Assembly (NCBI RefSeq): GCF_018449775.1
Contig: NZ_JAAVVB010000005.1
Coordinates: 1 to 64,000, forward strand
Length of the DNA stretch: 64,000 nucleotides
Direction: 5' to 3'
DNA from: Mucilaginibacter sp. dw_454
GTDB taxonomy: Bacteria; Bacteroidota; Bacteroidia; Sphingobacteriales; Sphingobacteriaceae
Below the pieces are notes generated by a model that had not been told where the DNA came from, searched no databases, and saw only the letters and a program-made list of their open reading frames with translations. Of this stretch, positions 17,304 to 24,677 are shown piece after piece. Positions within the stretch are counted from its first letter, which is position 1. The number at the start of each line of letters is the position of its first letter. The position numbers were made by a program, and so were the translations under genes.

Positions 17304-18264
17304 AGAATTTTAAGTTAAAAATGAACACAGAGCCTAAAATAGCGGGAATAATTAAATTAATAAGCCAGATAGATGTAAAAGCTGCTATAACTGCTACTTG
17401 CTGAGTAGTGACATAGGCAAATAACGTGGCAGAGGCCGTGGCGCGAACGGGTACATCCAACAAATCAAGCGATGGTAGTGCCGACTGGATAAAAAACACG
17501 ATAAAAACCATCAATATAACATCCACAAACGGTATTTCTGGAATAAGCAGATGGATAACCAGGTAGTATTGAAAAGAAAAGATAAAGAACCTGGTTAAAC
17601 AGTAAGCCATAATATTTACCAGGTCCTTAAACTGATAGTCGGCCATGATATCAAAAAAGCGGTGATATTTGCGTAGAAACGATATGCTGTTTAACAGTTT
17701 TACCAGCCATTTGATATTAAAAAAAGCAACCAGAAACAAGGTGGAAAAAGCCGCTGCTAACAAAGTGATAGCAGCCAGTATCCAGCCATTTAAATGCAGA
17801 AAAGTAAAGCAAAACCAAACCAGGGCTGTAGCGCCCAGCACATTAGTAATTACATTTTGACCAAACGAGCCTACCGCCATGGCAAACACACCATGGATGC
17901 GTTTACGCGGAGGTAAAAACATTACCCGGCCACCATACTCGCCAATACGATTGGGAGTGAATATGGCCCAAGTCAATCCGCAGAAAACACCTTCAATACA
18001 TTCCCATAAGCTTATTTTAACCAGTTTGCGGGTAAGATGCTGCCATTTCAAACACTCTACTAGCCAGTTAGCCAGCATCAACAAAATCACAGCCGACATC
18101 ACAATTACAACCTGCTTGTGGCTAAGCCGGTCAATGGCTTTTTCAAATGCTTTTAAATTGTTGCCTTTACTTAAATATTGGTGATAAATAAATACAAAGG
18201 CCAGCACCAATATAGTGGCCTTCAACAGGTAAGAGAAGAATTTTTTGGCGATAGAGGTTAACAA
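17287..18264 (-). CDS. Lysylphosphatidylglycerol synthase TM region-like membrane protein
   Basis: A 325-residue polytopic protein with about 8 hydrophobic segments. It belongs to the UPF0104/LPG_synthase_TM group, the flippase half of MprF without the aminoacyltransferase domain. Recognisable elements are KISLWECIEGVFCGLTWAIF, PNRIGEYGGRV and the later SALPSLDLLDVPVRATAS. Such stand-alone proteins are linked to transport or synthesis of lipid-linked products. Its 3' end overlaps the GT2 gene by 17 bases. A hairpin at 18296-18323 separates it from the toxin gene upstream. Confidence 0.85.
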   Translation of the reverse strand: MLTSIAKKFFSYLLKATILVLAFVFIYHQYLSKGNNLKAFEKAIDRLSHKQVVIVMSAVILLMLANWLVECLKWQHLTRKLVKISLWECIEGVFCGLTWAIFTPNRIGEYGGRVMFLPPRKRIHGVFAMAVGSFGQNVITNVLGATALVWFCFTFLHLNGWILAAITLLAAAFSTLFLVAFFNIKWLVKLLNSISFLRKYHRFFDIMADYQFKDLVNIMAYCLTRFFIFSFQYYLVIHLLIPEIPFVDVILMVFIVFFIQSALPSLDLLDVPVRATASATLFAYVTTQQVAVIAAFTSIWLINLIIPAILGSVFIFNLKFFDRNL

Positions 18265-18292
18265 TAGTTTGTGATATTTGGTGCAATGTTAC

Positions 18293-18323
18293 AAAAAAGC
18301 CGGGCAAGGTTGCCCCCGCCCGG
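18293..18323 (-). terminator. Rho-independent terminator after the yefM-yoeB operon
   Basis: Read leftward, CCGGGCGGG and its partner (loop GGGCAACC) form a GC-rich stem CCGGGC/GCCCGG followed by CTTTTTTG. It lies 46 bases past the toxin stop codon and before the next leftward gene. Confidence 0.8.
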
Positions 18324-18368
18324 TGTAACTATACAAAATATGGGTTGTTTTTGTTTGTAAACGAATGC

Positions 18369-18623
18369 TTAATAGTGATAACGGCATTGCAAAATTACAA
18401 TCGCATCGTTCTCGATCTTGTAGACAATACGATGCTCAAGATTAATACGGCGCGACCACCAACCAGCCAAGTTATGCCTCAACACCTCTGGTTTTCCATT
18501 GCCCTCGAATGGCTGTCGTTCTATCTCTTTTATTAACGAATTTATTTTTTTAAGCAATGCTTTATCCATGCTTTGCCAATACAAGTAGTCTTCCCAAGCT
18601 TGGTCAAGAAAAATAATTTTCAT
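18369..18623 (-). CDS. yoeB: YoeB-type mRNA interferase toxin
   Basis: This 84-residue toxin of the RelE/YoeB family binds the ribosomal A site and cleaves mRNA there. It has exactly the length of E. coli YoeB. The key residues fall at the same numbers: E46 (GKPEV), R65 (EHRIVY), and the terminal H83-Y84 (RYHY). The motif LRHNLAGWWSRRINLEHRIV is typical of the family. The gene overlaps the antitoxin gene by 4 bases (ATGA), which implies coupled translation. All active-site residues are kept, so it is probably active. Confidence 0.96.
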   Translation of the reverse strand: MKIIFLDQAWEDYLYWQSMDKALLKKINSLIKEIERQPFEGNGKPEVLRHNLAGWWSRRINLEHRIVYKIENDAIVILQCRYHY

Positions 18624-18874
18624 TCCTGTATCAAAGATCTTTCTTTTGCTAATCCTTTTTCATAATCTTCTATACCTTTTAATAACCGCATTGCGTTAGC
18701 CGGGCTTCTAAGCAGGTAAAACGTTTCCTGCATGCTTTCATAGTCAGACTTAGAAATTACAACAACGTCTTCTCCAGTTGTGCTAGTTACAAAAAGAGGT
18801 GTGTGATTATTTCTGACCTTATCTAAATAAGATTTTAGTTGTTGCCGAAAAGAAGTATACGTGGTAATTTGCAT
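18620..18874 (-). CDS. yefM: YefM-type antitoxin (Phd/YefM family)
   Basis: An 84-residue antitoxin that neutralises YoeB through its C-terminal tail and represses its own operon through the N-terminal DNA-binding fold. The Phd/YefM fold is seen in YTSFRQQLKSYLDKVRNNHT, PLFVTSTTGEDVVVIS and KSDYESMQETFYLL. The acidic C-terminus (GIEDYEKGLAKERSLIQE) is the expected toxin-binding part. The gene precedes yoeB with a 4-base overlap. A palindrome with the core TGTACA lies 41 bases upstream of the start codon and is a strong operator candidate. Confidence 0.95.
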   Translation of the reverse strand: MQITTYTSFRQQLKSYLDKVRNNHTPLFVTSTTGEDVVVISKSDYESMQETFYLLRSPANAMRLLKGIEDYEKGLAKERSLIQE

Positions 18875-18904
18875 GACTTATTGCTTTATATAAAGTTAGG
18901 TAAA

Positions 18905-18938
18905 CAAATTTACATGTACAAGTTCTTGTACGTGCAAA
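18905..18938 (-). promoter_or_regulatory. yefM-yoeB promoter with TGTACA operator
   Basis: On the minus strand a TTTG box (18935-18938) and a TAAATTTG -7 box (18905-18912) are 22 bases apart. Between them lies the perfect palindrome GTACAAGTTCTTGTAC (18916-18931), extended to TGTACA at 18915-18920. The operator core known for YefM-YoeB of E. coli is TGTACA, so autoregulation by YefM is very likely. Confidence 0.8.
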
Positions 18939-18939
18939 T

Positions 18940-21783
18940 TTACAAACCCATTTCCTTTTTCAAAAACTGACCGGTAAAGCTGTTCTTTACTTTGCACAAA
19001 CCTTCGGGAGTGCCGGCGAAAAGAATGTTACCTCCGCCCGATCCGCCTTCCAGGCCGAGATCAATCACATGGTCAACCACCTTGATCACGTCCAGGTTAT
19101 GCTCAATTACCAGCACCGTGTTGCCTTTATCAACCAGTTGGTAAAGCACGCCTAATAACACGTTGATATCTTCAAAGTGCAAGCCGGTTGTCGGCTCATC
19201 CAGGATATAGAAAGTGTTGCCGGTATCTTTTTTAGAAAGCTCGGTAGCCAGTTTAACGCGCTGTGCCTCGCCGCCAGATAGTGTGGTTGACGATTGCCCC
19301 AAACGGATATAACCCAAACCAACATCCAGCAATGTTTTTACTTTGCGGTAGATAGACGGAATATGCTCAAAAAACGGTACTGCATCTTCAATACTCATAT
19401 CCAGCACATCGCTGATGGATTTACCTTTGTAGCGCACCTCTAAAGTCTCGCGATTATAACGCCTGCCGCCGCATTCTTCGCAGGGAACCTGCACGTCAGG
19501 TAAAAAGTTCATCTCGATAACTTTCATACCCGCACCTTGGCAGGTTTCGCAACGGCCACCTTTTACGTTAAACGAGAAACGCCCGGGTTTGTAGCCACGG
19601 ATCCTCGACTCAGGCAGTGCCACATACAGGTTACGGATATCTGAAAATACTCCCGTATAAGTAGCCGGGTTTGATCTCGGCGTACGGCCGATAGCGGTTT
19701 GATCTATTTCGATCACTTTATCAATATGTTCCAGTCCCTCTATCTTGTCGTAAGGTAGCGGTTGTTTTTTGGCCCTAAAAAAGTGATGATTTAATATCGG
19801 ATATAAAGTCTCGGTGATCAGGCTGGATTTACCACTGCCGGATACCCCGGTAATACCAATCAATTTACCCAACGGGAAATCGACACTGACCTTTTTTAAA
19901 TTATGGCCGGTAGCTTTTTTAAGCGATAACACCTTGCCGTTACCTTCACGACGGTTTTTAGGAATGCTGATCTCGCGTTCGCCGTTAATGTAAGATGTAG
20001 TTAAGGTATGATGCAGCATTAACTCTGCCGGTGTGCCTTGTGCTACCACCTGGCCGCCATGAACGCCGGCTGCAGGGCCCATGTCTATCACGTGATCGGC
20101 CTCCAGGATCATGTCTTTATCGTGCTCAACCACCAGGACGGTATTACCCAGGTCGCGCAGGTTTTTTAGTGCGTTGATCAGTCGCTCATTATCACGTTGG
20201 TGCAGGCCAATGCTTGGCTCGTCCAAAATGTACATTACGTTCATTAACTGCGAGCCTATCTGCGTAGCCAGCCTGATGCGTTGTGCCTCGCCACCCGAAA
20301 GGGTTTTGGCGGTACGATCCAACGTCAGGTAACTCAAGCCCACGTCCATTAAAAACACAATACGGGCGCGGATCTCTTTTAATATTTCTTTGGCGATGAC
20401 GTTCTGGCGATCAGATAATCTATCCTCCAACCCTTCAAACCACTCTTGAAGGGCACGGATGTCCATAGTAGCCAACTCGAATATATTTTTATTGTCGACT
20501 TTAAAATTAAGCGATTCTTTCTTCAACCTCGCACCATCGCAAACCGGGCAGGTTTTCAGCACGCGATAATTTTCCATATCGTCCATGCCTTCGTCGCTGC
20601 GGCGCTCTTGCTGTTCTTCCAGCATCCGGATGATACCATCGAACGTGATCTGGTAACTTTGTACATTCCATTTGTTATACTCGACAGATACGGTTACCAT
20701 TTCATTGGTGCCGTTCAAGATAATGTCTAGTTTCTCTTTTTCCAGTTTCTCCAGTGGCGTAGACAACGAGAATTCAAATTTCTTGGCCAAAGCCTTCAAT
20801 ACCTGGAAAATCCAGGTCTCGCGATATTCGCCCAGCGGAGCTAAGCCGCCATTCAGAATACTCAGTTTAGGATTCGGAATAACCGATGCTTCATCTACCT
20901 CAAAAATATAACCCAGGCCATTACATTTCTCGCAAGCACCATAAGGCGAGTTGAAAGAAAACGTATTTGGCTGCGGCTCATCGTAAGAGATGCCCGAAAC
21001 CGGGTCCATCAGATATTTACTAAAGTAAGCTACATTATTGTCCTTATCGGCAATACGAATAATGCCTTTAGCAGTTTTTAAGGCCGATTGTATAGAAGTA
21101 TAGATGCGCTTGCTGTTTTCTTCGCTCACCTGCACCCGGTCGATAACGATATCGATATCGTGGATCTTATAGCGATCCAACTGCATCTTTGGCTCAACAT
21201 CGGCAATGGCGCCATCTATCCAAACCTTTAAAAAGCCCTGTTTGCGGATCTGTTCAAACAACTCACGATAATGACCCTTACGGGCTTTCACCACCGGTGC
21301 GAGGATATTGATGGGCTGATCTTTAAAACGCTCGGTAATGGTTTTCAGGATCTGGTCCTCGCTCATGCGTTCCATTTTCTCGCCGGTAACGTACGAGTAC
21401 GCATCGCCGGTACGGGCAAAAAGTAAACGCATAAAGTCATAGATCTCGGTAATAGTACCAACGGTTGATCTTGGATTTTTACTCGTGGTTTTTTGCTCGA
21501 TAGCAATAACCGGGCTCAGGCCTGATACTTTATCTACATCCGGCCTCTCCATCCCGCCCATAAACTGGCGCGAGTAGGCCGAAAAAGTCTCCATATAACG
21601 GCGCTGTCCCTCGGCATAAATGGTATCAAACGCCAAGGACGATTTACCGCTGCCGCTCAGGCCCGTTATAACAACCAGCTGGTTGCGCGGAAAAGAAACA
21701 TCAATATTTTTTAAATTATGTACCCGTGCGCCGTAAACCTCAACTTCACTTTGCTCGCCCAGATCTATATGTTTTTCGCTCAT
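18940..21783 (-). CDS. uvrA: Excinuclease ABC subunit A
   Basis: The damage-recognition ATPase of nucleotide excision repair; 947 residues, normal for UvrA. It has two ABC modules, with Walker A GLSGSGKSS near 42 and GVSGSGKSS near 650, and two LSGGEAQR signatures. Zinc-binding cysteine clusters are seen in CEKCNGLGY, CPVCDGARL, and CETCQGAGMK with CEECGGRRY. The UvrB-interaction region follows the first ATPase half. The stop codon is only 65 bases before the yefM start and lies next to the yefM -33 box. uvrB and uvrC are not in this window. Confidence 0.98.
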   Translation of the reverse strand: MSEKHIDLGEQSEVEVYGARVHNLKNIDVSFPRNQLVVITGLSGSGKSSLAFDTIYAEGQRRYMETFSAYSRQFMGGMERPDVDKVSGLSPVIAIEQKTTSKNPRSTVGTITEIYDFMRLLFARTGDAYSYVTGEKMERMSEDQILKTITERFKDQPINILAPVVKARKGHYRELFEQIRKQGFLKVWIDGAIADVEPKMQLDRYKIHDIDIVIDRVQVSEENSKRIYTSIQSALKTAKGIIRIADKDNNVAYFSKYLMDPVSGISYDEPQPNTFSFNSPYGACEKCNGLGYIFEVDEASVIPNPKLSILNGGLAPLGEYRETWIFQVLKALAKKFEFSLSTPLEKLEKEKLDIILNGTNEMVTVSVEYNKWNVQSYQITFDGIIRMLEEQQERRSDEGMDDMENYRVLKTCPVCDGARLKKESLNFKVDNKNIFELATMDIRALQEWFEGLEDRLSDRQNVIAKEILKEIRARIVFLMDVGLSYLTLDRTAKTLSGGEAQRIRLATQIGSQLMNVMYILDEPSIGLHQRDNERLINALKNLRDLGNTVLVVEHDKDMILEADHVIDMGPAAGVHGGQVVAQGTPAELMLHHTLTTSYINGEREISIPKNRREGNGKVLSLKKATGHNLKKVSVDFPLGKLIGITGVSGSGKSSLITETLYPILNHHFFRAKKQPLPYDKIEGLEHIDKVIEIDQTAIGRTPRSNPATYTGVFSDIRNLYVALPESRIRGYKPGRFSFNVKGGRCETCQGAGMKVIEMNFLPDVQVPCEECGGRRYNRETLEVRYKGKSISDVLDMSIEDAVPFFEHIPSIYRKVKTLLDVGLGYIRLGQSSTTLSGGEAQRVKLATELSKKDTGNTFYILDEPTTGLHFEDINVLLGVLYQLVDKGNTVLVIEHNLDVIKVVDHVIDLGLEGGSGGGNILFAGTPEGLCKVKNSFTGQFLKKEMGL

Positions 21784-21792
21784 GTATTATAA

Positions 21793-21970
21793 TTAGTGAA
21801 TGAGTGGATGTTTGAATGAGTGAATGTTTCTTTTGTCATCGCAGAAAAACTTTACGCAATTACCAAGCCGAACTACGGCTTGATAGGACAATTTAAAGCG
21901 ATGTTGAATATGAAAAAGTGTAATAAAACCCATTATTCACTCATTCAATCCATCGCTAATTCACTCATTA
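21793..21970. repeat. GAATGAGTGA-type long inverted repeat upstream of uvrA
   Basis: TTAGTGAATGAGTGG and TGAATGAGTGAATG at the left match ATTCACTCATTCAATCC and AATTCACTCATTAA at the right. A second hairpin (AAGCCG/CGGCTT) lies inside. It occupies the uvrA leader region between the start codon and the terminator of the next gene. Confidence 0.7.
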
Positions 21971-21993
21971 AAATCCAGCCTGCAAAGGTAATG

Positions 21994-22030
21994 AAAAAAG
22001 CCCGATCTGCGGACTTGCAGATCGGGCTTA
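21994..22030 (-). terminator. Rho-independent terminator for the lytic transglycosylase gene
   Basis: AAGCCCGATCTGC (21998-22010) pairs perfectly with GCAGATCGGGCTT (22017-22029). Read leftward it is followed by TTTTTT. It lies 34 bases past the stop codon. Confidence 0.93.
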
Positions 22031-22063
22031 AAGTGCTCCGTAATAAAAATTTACGCTTAAGTG

Positions 22064-22837
22064 TTAGTTATAAGCTATAAAGTCTTTTGGTGGTACATAG
22101 GCAATATATTTGTTGTAACCATATTGGCCAGGGTGGTCAATAACCGCCTTCATGGCAATCAGGTTATAAACATAATTTCCTGTTTCGCGGTTAAGCTTCA
22201 TTCTGAAATAATTGCCTTCGCTTTGGCTCCTCATGGCTTTAGCCAGTTTGATGGATCCGTTATTGTAAGCCGCAGCGGTTAGTGTCCAGTTTTTAAACTC
22301 ATTGTGCAAATCGCGAATGTAACGGCAGGCGGCTATGGTTGCTTTGCGCAGGTTAAGGCGCTCGTCAACCCCGTGGCCAACTTTAAGGCCATAAGTACGT
22401 GCGGTGCCGGGCATAAATTGCCAGATACCTGCTGCACCTTTTGCTGATGTACCTTCTTTTAAACCCGATTCAACCAGTGGTAAGTACTTGAAATCAAGCG
22501 GTATACCATACGCTAATAAAATAGGTTCAATTACCGGGAAAATTTTGCCGGCCTTGATTTGAAGGATGTGCGATTGAATATTCCGGTAGTTGTGTTTTGT
22601 TAAAGAATACTGCATTTTGCGGTACACTTTGGTATTGGCAGGTAACGTTTCGTTGGCAAAGCTATAGTCGGTTTTTGCGTCGGCATCATAATTGACATAA
22701 GAAATAAATCTGGTTGATTTTGGTGCCGGTGCGGTCGCTGTTTTTACAAAAGCGACACCGTAAATGTTGAGCTTTAAAATGACTGCCATCACCAGGATTA
22801 CGGAGCACGTAATAAAGTGTTTTTTAATCATTTTCAT
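22064..22837 (-). CDS. Exported lytic transglycosylase (GH23, MltD-like)
   Basis: This 257-residue enzyme cuts the glycan strand of peptidoglycan between MurNAc and GlcNAc, leaving 1,6-anhydroMurNAc. It has an N-terminal export signal or anchor (ITCSVILVMAVILKLNIYGV, about 9-28). The SLT domain has catalytic E123 in LPLVESGL, GAAGIWQFMPGTAR (134-147) and TAAAYNNGS (187-195). No LysM domain follows. The start at 22837 is preferred because an upstream ATG at 22876 lies inside the -7 promoter box. The gene has its own promoter and terminator. Confidence 0.92.
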   Translation of the reverse strand: MKMIKKHFITCSVILVMAVILKLNIYGVAFVKTATAPAPKSTRFISYVNYDADAKTDYSFANETLPANTKVYRKMQYSLTKHNYRNIQSHILQIKAGKIFPVIEPILLAYGIPLDFKYLPLVESGLKEGTSAKGAAGIWQFMPGTARTYGLKVGHGVDERLNLRKATIAACRYIRDLHNEFKNWTLTAAAYNNGSIKLAKAMRSQSEGNYFRMKLNRETGNYVYNLIAMKAVIDHPGQYGYNKYIAYVPPKDFIAYN

Positions 22838-22873
22838 AGTGTTAATAGAACAATCCATTTGGTAAATGTTGTA

Positions 22874-22905
22874 CAAAGGTACTTTATATAGATCAGATTG
22901 TCAAA
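22874..22905 (-). promoter_or_regulatory. Promoter of the lytic transglycosylase gene
   Basis: On the minus strand a TTTG box (22902-22905) and TACCTTTG (22874-22881) are 20 bases apart, a textbook Bacteroidota promoter. Transcription would start near 22867, about 30 bases before the ATG at 22837. This settles the start codon choice. Confidence 0.85.
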
Positions 22906-23035
22906 CACTTACTGCCCCCTTAGTGTTTTGAGAATTTTAAAATAGTTGAAAAATCGCCCTTTAGACCTGTTTAAACGCGGTTTTTGAACCGGTAAAAAAA
23001 GTTGAGATTTTAAGCGCGAAACCACCTAAAAATCG

Positions 23036-23043
23036 TACTTTTG
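23036..23043 (+). promoter_or_regulatory. -7 box TACTTTTG of the pseudouridine synthase gene
   Basis: Perfect TAnnTTTG, 34 bases before the ATG at 23078. The -33 element is not clear. Confidence 0.6.
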
Positions 23044-23077
23044 CCCCTCACGCTGCGAAAGCGCTAACCCAAAAACT

Positions 23078-24508
23078 ATGGTATTTAAACGACCAGTAAA
23101 CAACCGCGACGACCGCCCAAAAAGATCTGGTGCACCGTCAAAAAGCGGAGACACTAAAAGAGCATCTTCATCCCGCGGAAAAGATTTCAAAAGCGGGGAT
23201 AAACCCAATAACGATACGACCAAAAAAAGATACAGCAGCGGCCCTGATGCCGAACGCAGTTCCTTTTCATCCGGCGCAGCCGACAAAAAAAGTTTTGGTC
23301 CGCGTAAGCCATACTCTGGCCGCCCAACCGGCGACGAGGAAAGACCGAAAAGAAACTACGGCGAGCAAGCCGGCGACAAATTCGCCAAAAAGAAACCATA
23401 TTCAGGTCGTCCAACTTCTGACAGCGACCGCCCTGTAAAAAGAGACGGTGATAACGACCGCCCGAGAAAGAGTTTTGGCGACGACCGCCCGAAAAAGAGC
23501 TTTAGCGATGATCGCCCTAAGAAAACCTTTGGCAGTGATCGCCCCGAAAGAAAAAGCTTTGACAGTGATCGCCCGGAGAAAAAAACCTTTAGCGAAAATC
23601 GCCCGGCAAAGAGCTTTAGTAGAGATGCGCCTGCAGGCCGCAAACCTGCCGGTGATTTCAAAAAACGCGACGGTGATAAACCTTTCCGCAAAACATACGA
23701 TAAACCGTCTCGCGAAAATTCAATTAGCGAAAGAGACGCACCTAATAAAACCCTGCGCCCTAAAAAGGCAGCACCTAAGAAAGCGGATGACGGCCTGATT
23801 CGCCTGAACCGTTACATAGCCAATGCCGGTATCTGCTCGCGCCGTAAGGCTGATGAGCTGATTGAGGCTGGTGTAGTTTCGGTTAATGGTGTGGTGGTAA
23901 ATGAGCTGGGATTGAAAGTCGATCCGATGAAAGACGAGATCCGCTACAATGGTGAAACATTGAAACGCGAAAAGAACGTTTACGTATTGCTGAACAAACC
24001 AAAAGATTATATCACGACTACCGAGGACCCGCAAGAGCGCCGTACGGTGATGCATTTGGTGGAAAAAGCCAGTCGCGAACGGATCTATCCTGTTGGCCGT
24101 TTAGACCGTAATACAACCGGTTTGCTTTTGATGACCAATGATGGTGATTTAGCTGATAAACTTTCGCATCCGCGTAGCGCAATTACTAAATTATACCAGG
24201 TTGAGCTAAGCAAAGCCCTGGCACAAGGAGATTTAAATAAACTGCAGTTTGGTATTGAGCTGGAAGATGGCCCGATTAAACCCGATGCAGTATCCTACGT
24301 TACCGGTGCCTCTAAAAAAGAAGTTGGTGTGCAGATACACAGCGGCAAGAATCGCATCGTTCGTCGTATGTTTGAGCACCTGGGCTACGAGGTGGTAAAA
24401 CTGGACAGGGTGGTTTATGCTAACCTGACCAAGAAGGACCTGCCACGCGGCCGCTGGAGATACCTCGACGAAAAAGAGATCATACAGCTCAAGCATCTGA
24501 TCAAATAA
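23078..24508 (+). CDS. RluB-family rRNA pseudouridine synthase with long charged N-terminal extension
   Basis: This 476-residue protein has two parts. Residues 1-235 are of low complexity (Lys, Arg, Asp, Ser, Pro, Phe), with tandem units of about 10 residues of the form DRPKKSF between 117 and 180; this part is probably disordered and could bind RNA. Residues 240-476 form a canonical RluB/RsuA enzyme: an S4 domain (IRLNRYIANAGICSRRKADE) and the catalytic GRLDRNTTGLLLMTNDGD, with D343 as nucleophile. The enzyme converts a uridine of 23S or 16S rRNA to pseudouridine; the site is inferred only. The extended N-terminus is a known Bacteroidota feature, but its repeats probably vary fast. It ends in a good terminator. 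Confidence 0.93.
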   Translation: MVFKRPVNNRDDRPKRSGAPSKSGDTKRASSSRGKDFKSGDKPNNDTTKKRYSSGPDAERSSFSSGAADKKSFGPRKPYSGRPTGDEERPKRNYGEQAGDKFAKKKPYSGRPTSDSDRPVKRDGDNDRPRKSFGDDRPKKSFSDDRPKKTFGSDRPERKSFDSDRPEKKTFSENRPAKSFSRDAPAGRKPAGDFKKRDGDKPFRKTYDKPSRENSISERDAPNKTLRPKKAAPKKADDGLIRLNRYIANAGICSRRKADELIEAGVVSVNGVVVNELGLKVDPMKDEIRYNGETLKREKNVYVLLNKPKDYITTTEDPQERRTVMHLVEKASRERIYPVGRLDRNTTGLLLMTNDGDLADKLSHPRSAITKLYQVELSKALAQGDLNKLQFGIELEDGPIKPDAVSYVTGASKKEVGVQIHSGKNRIVRRMFEHLGYEVVKLDRVVYANLTKKDLPRGRWRYLDEKEIIQLKHLIK

Positions 24509-24513
24509 AATAT

Positions 24514-24539
24514 AAGCCCTGCAATCGCGGGGCTTTTTT
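24514..24539 (+). terminator. Rho-independent terminator after the pseudouridine synthase gene
   Basis: AAGCCCTGC (24514-24522) pairs with GCGGGGCTT (24527-24535) around the loop AATC, and a T run follows. It starts 6 bases past the stop codon. Confidence 0.9.
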
Positions 24540-24567
24540 ATGGATTTTGCTACCTTGCAGTTGGATT

Positions 24568-24654
24568 AATGAGTGATTGAGCGAATTAGCGAATGAGTGA
24601 TTTGAAAAATCGCCAAACCTTAAATTCATTCGCTAATTCGCTCAATCACTCATT
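24568..24654. repeat. Perfect 29-base inverted repeat, GAATGAGTGA family
   Basis: The 29 bases at 24568-24596 (AATGAGTGATTGAGCGAATT, then AGCGAATGA) are exactly complementary to 24626-24654, with a 29-base loop. Further CACTCATTCACTCATTCAC units follow to 24665. It lies in the leader of the lactonase gene, 24 bases before the ATG. Confidence 0.9.
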
Positions 24655-24677
24655 CACTCATTCACTAATTATAAGGT

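Noticed and set aside
23194..23620. Short tandem repeats in the pseudouridine synthase gene considered as a CRISPR array
   Set aside because: Repeats are in frame, vary in sequence, have no spacers and encode a low-complexity protein tail.
24568..24665. Inverted and direct GAATGAGTGA units considered as a CRISPR array
   Set aside because: They form one hairpin with a single loop and no regular spacers; no cas genes are in the window.
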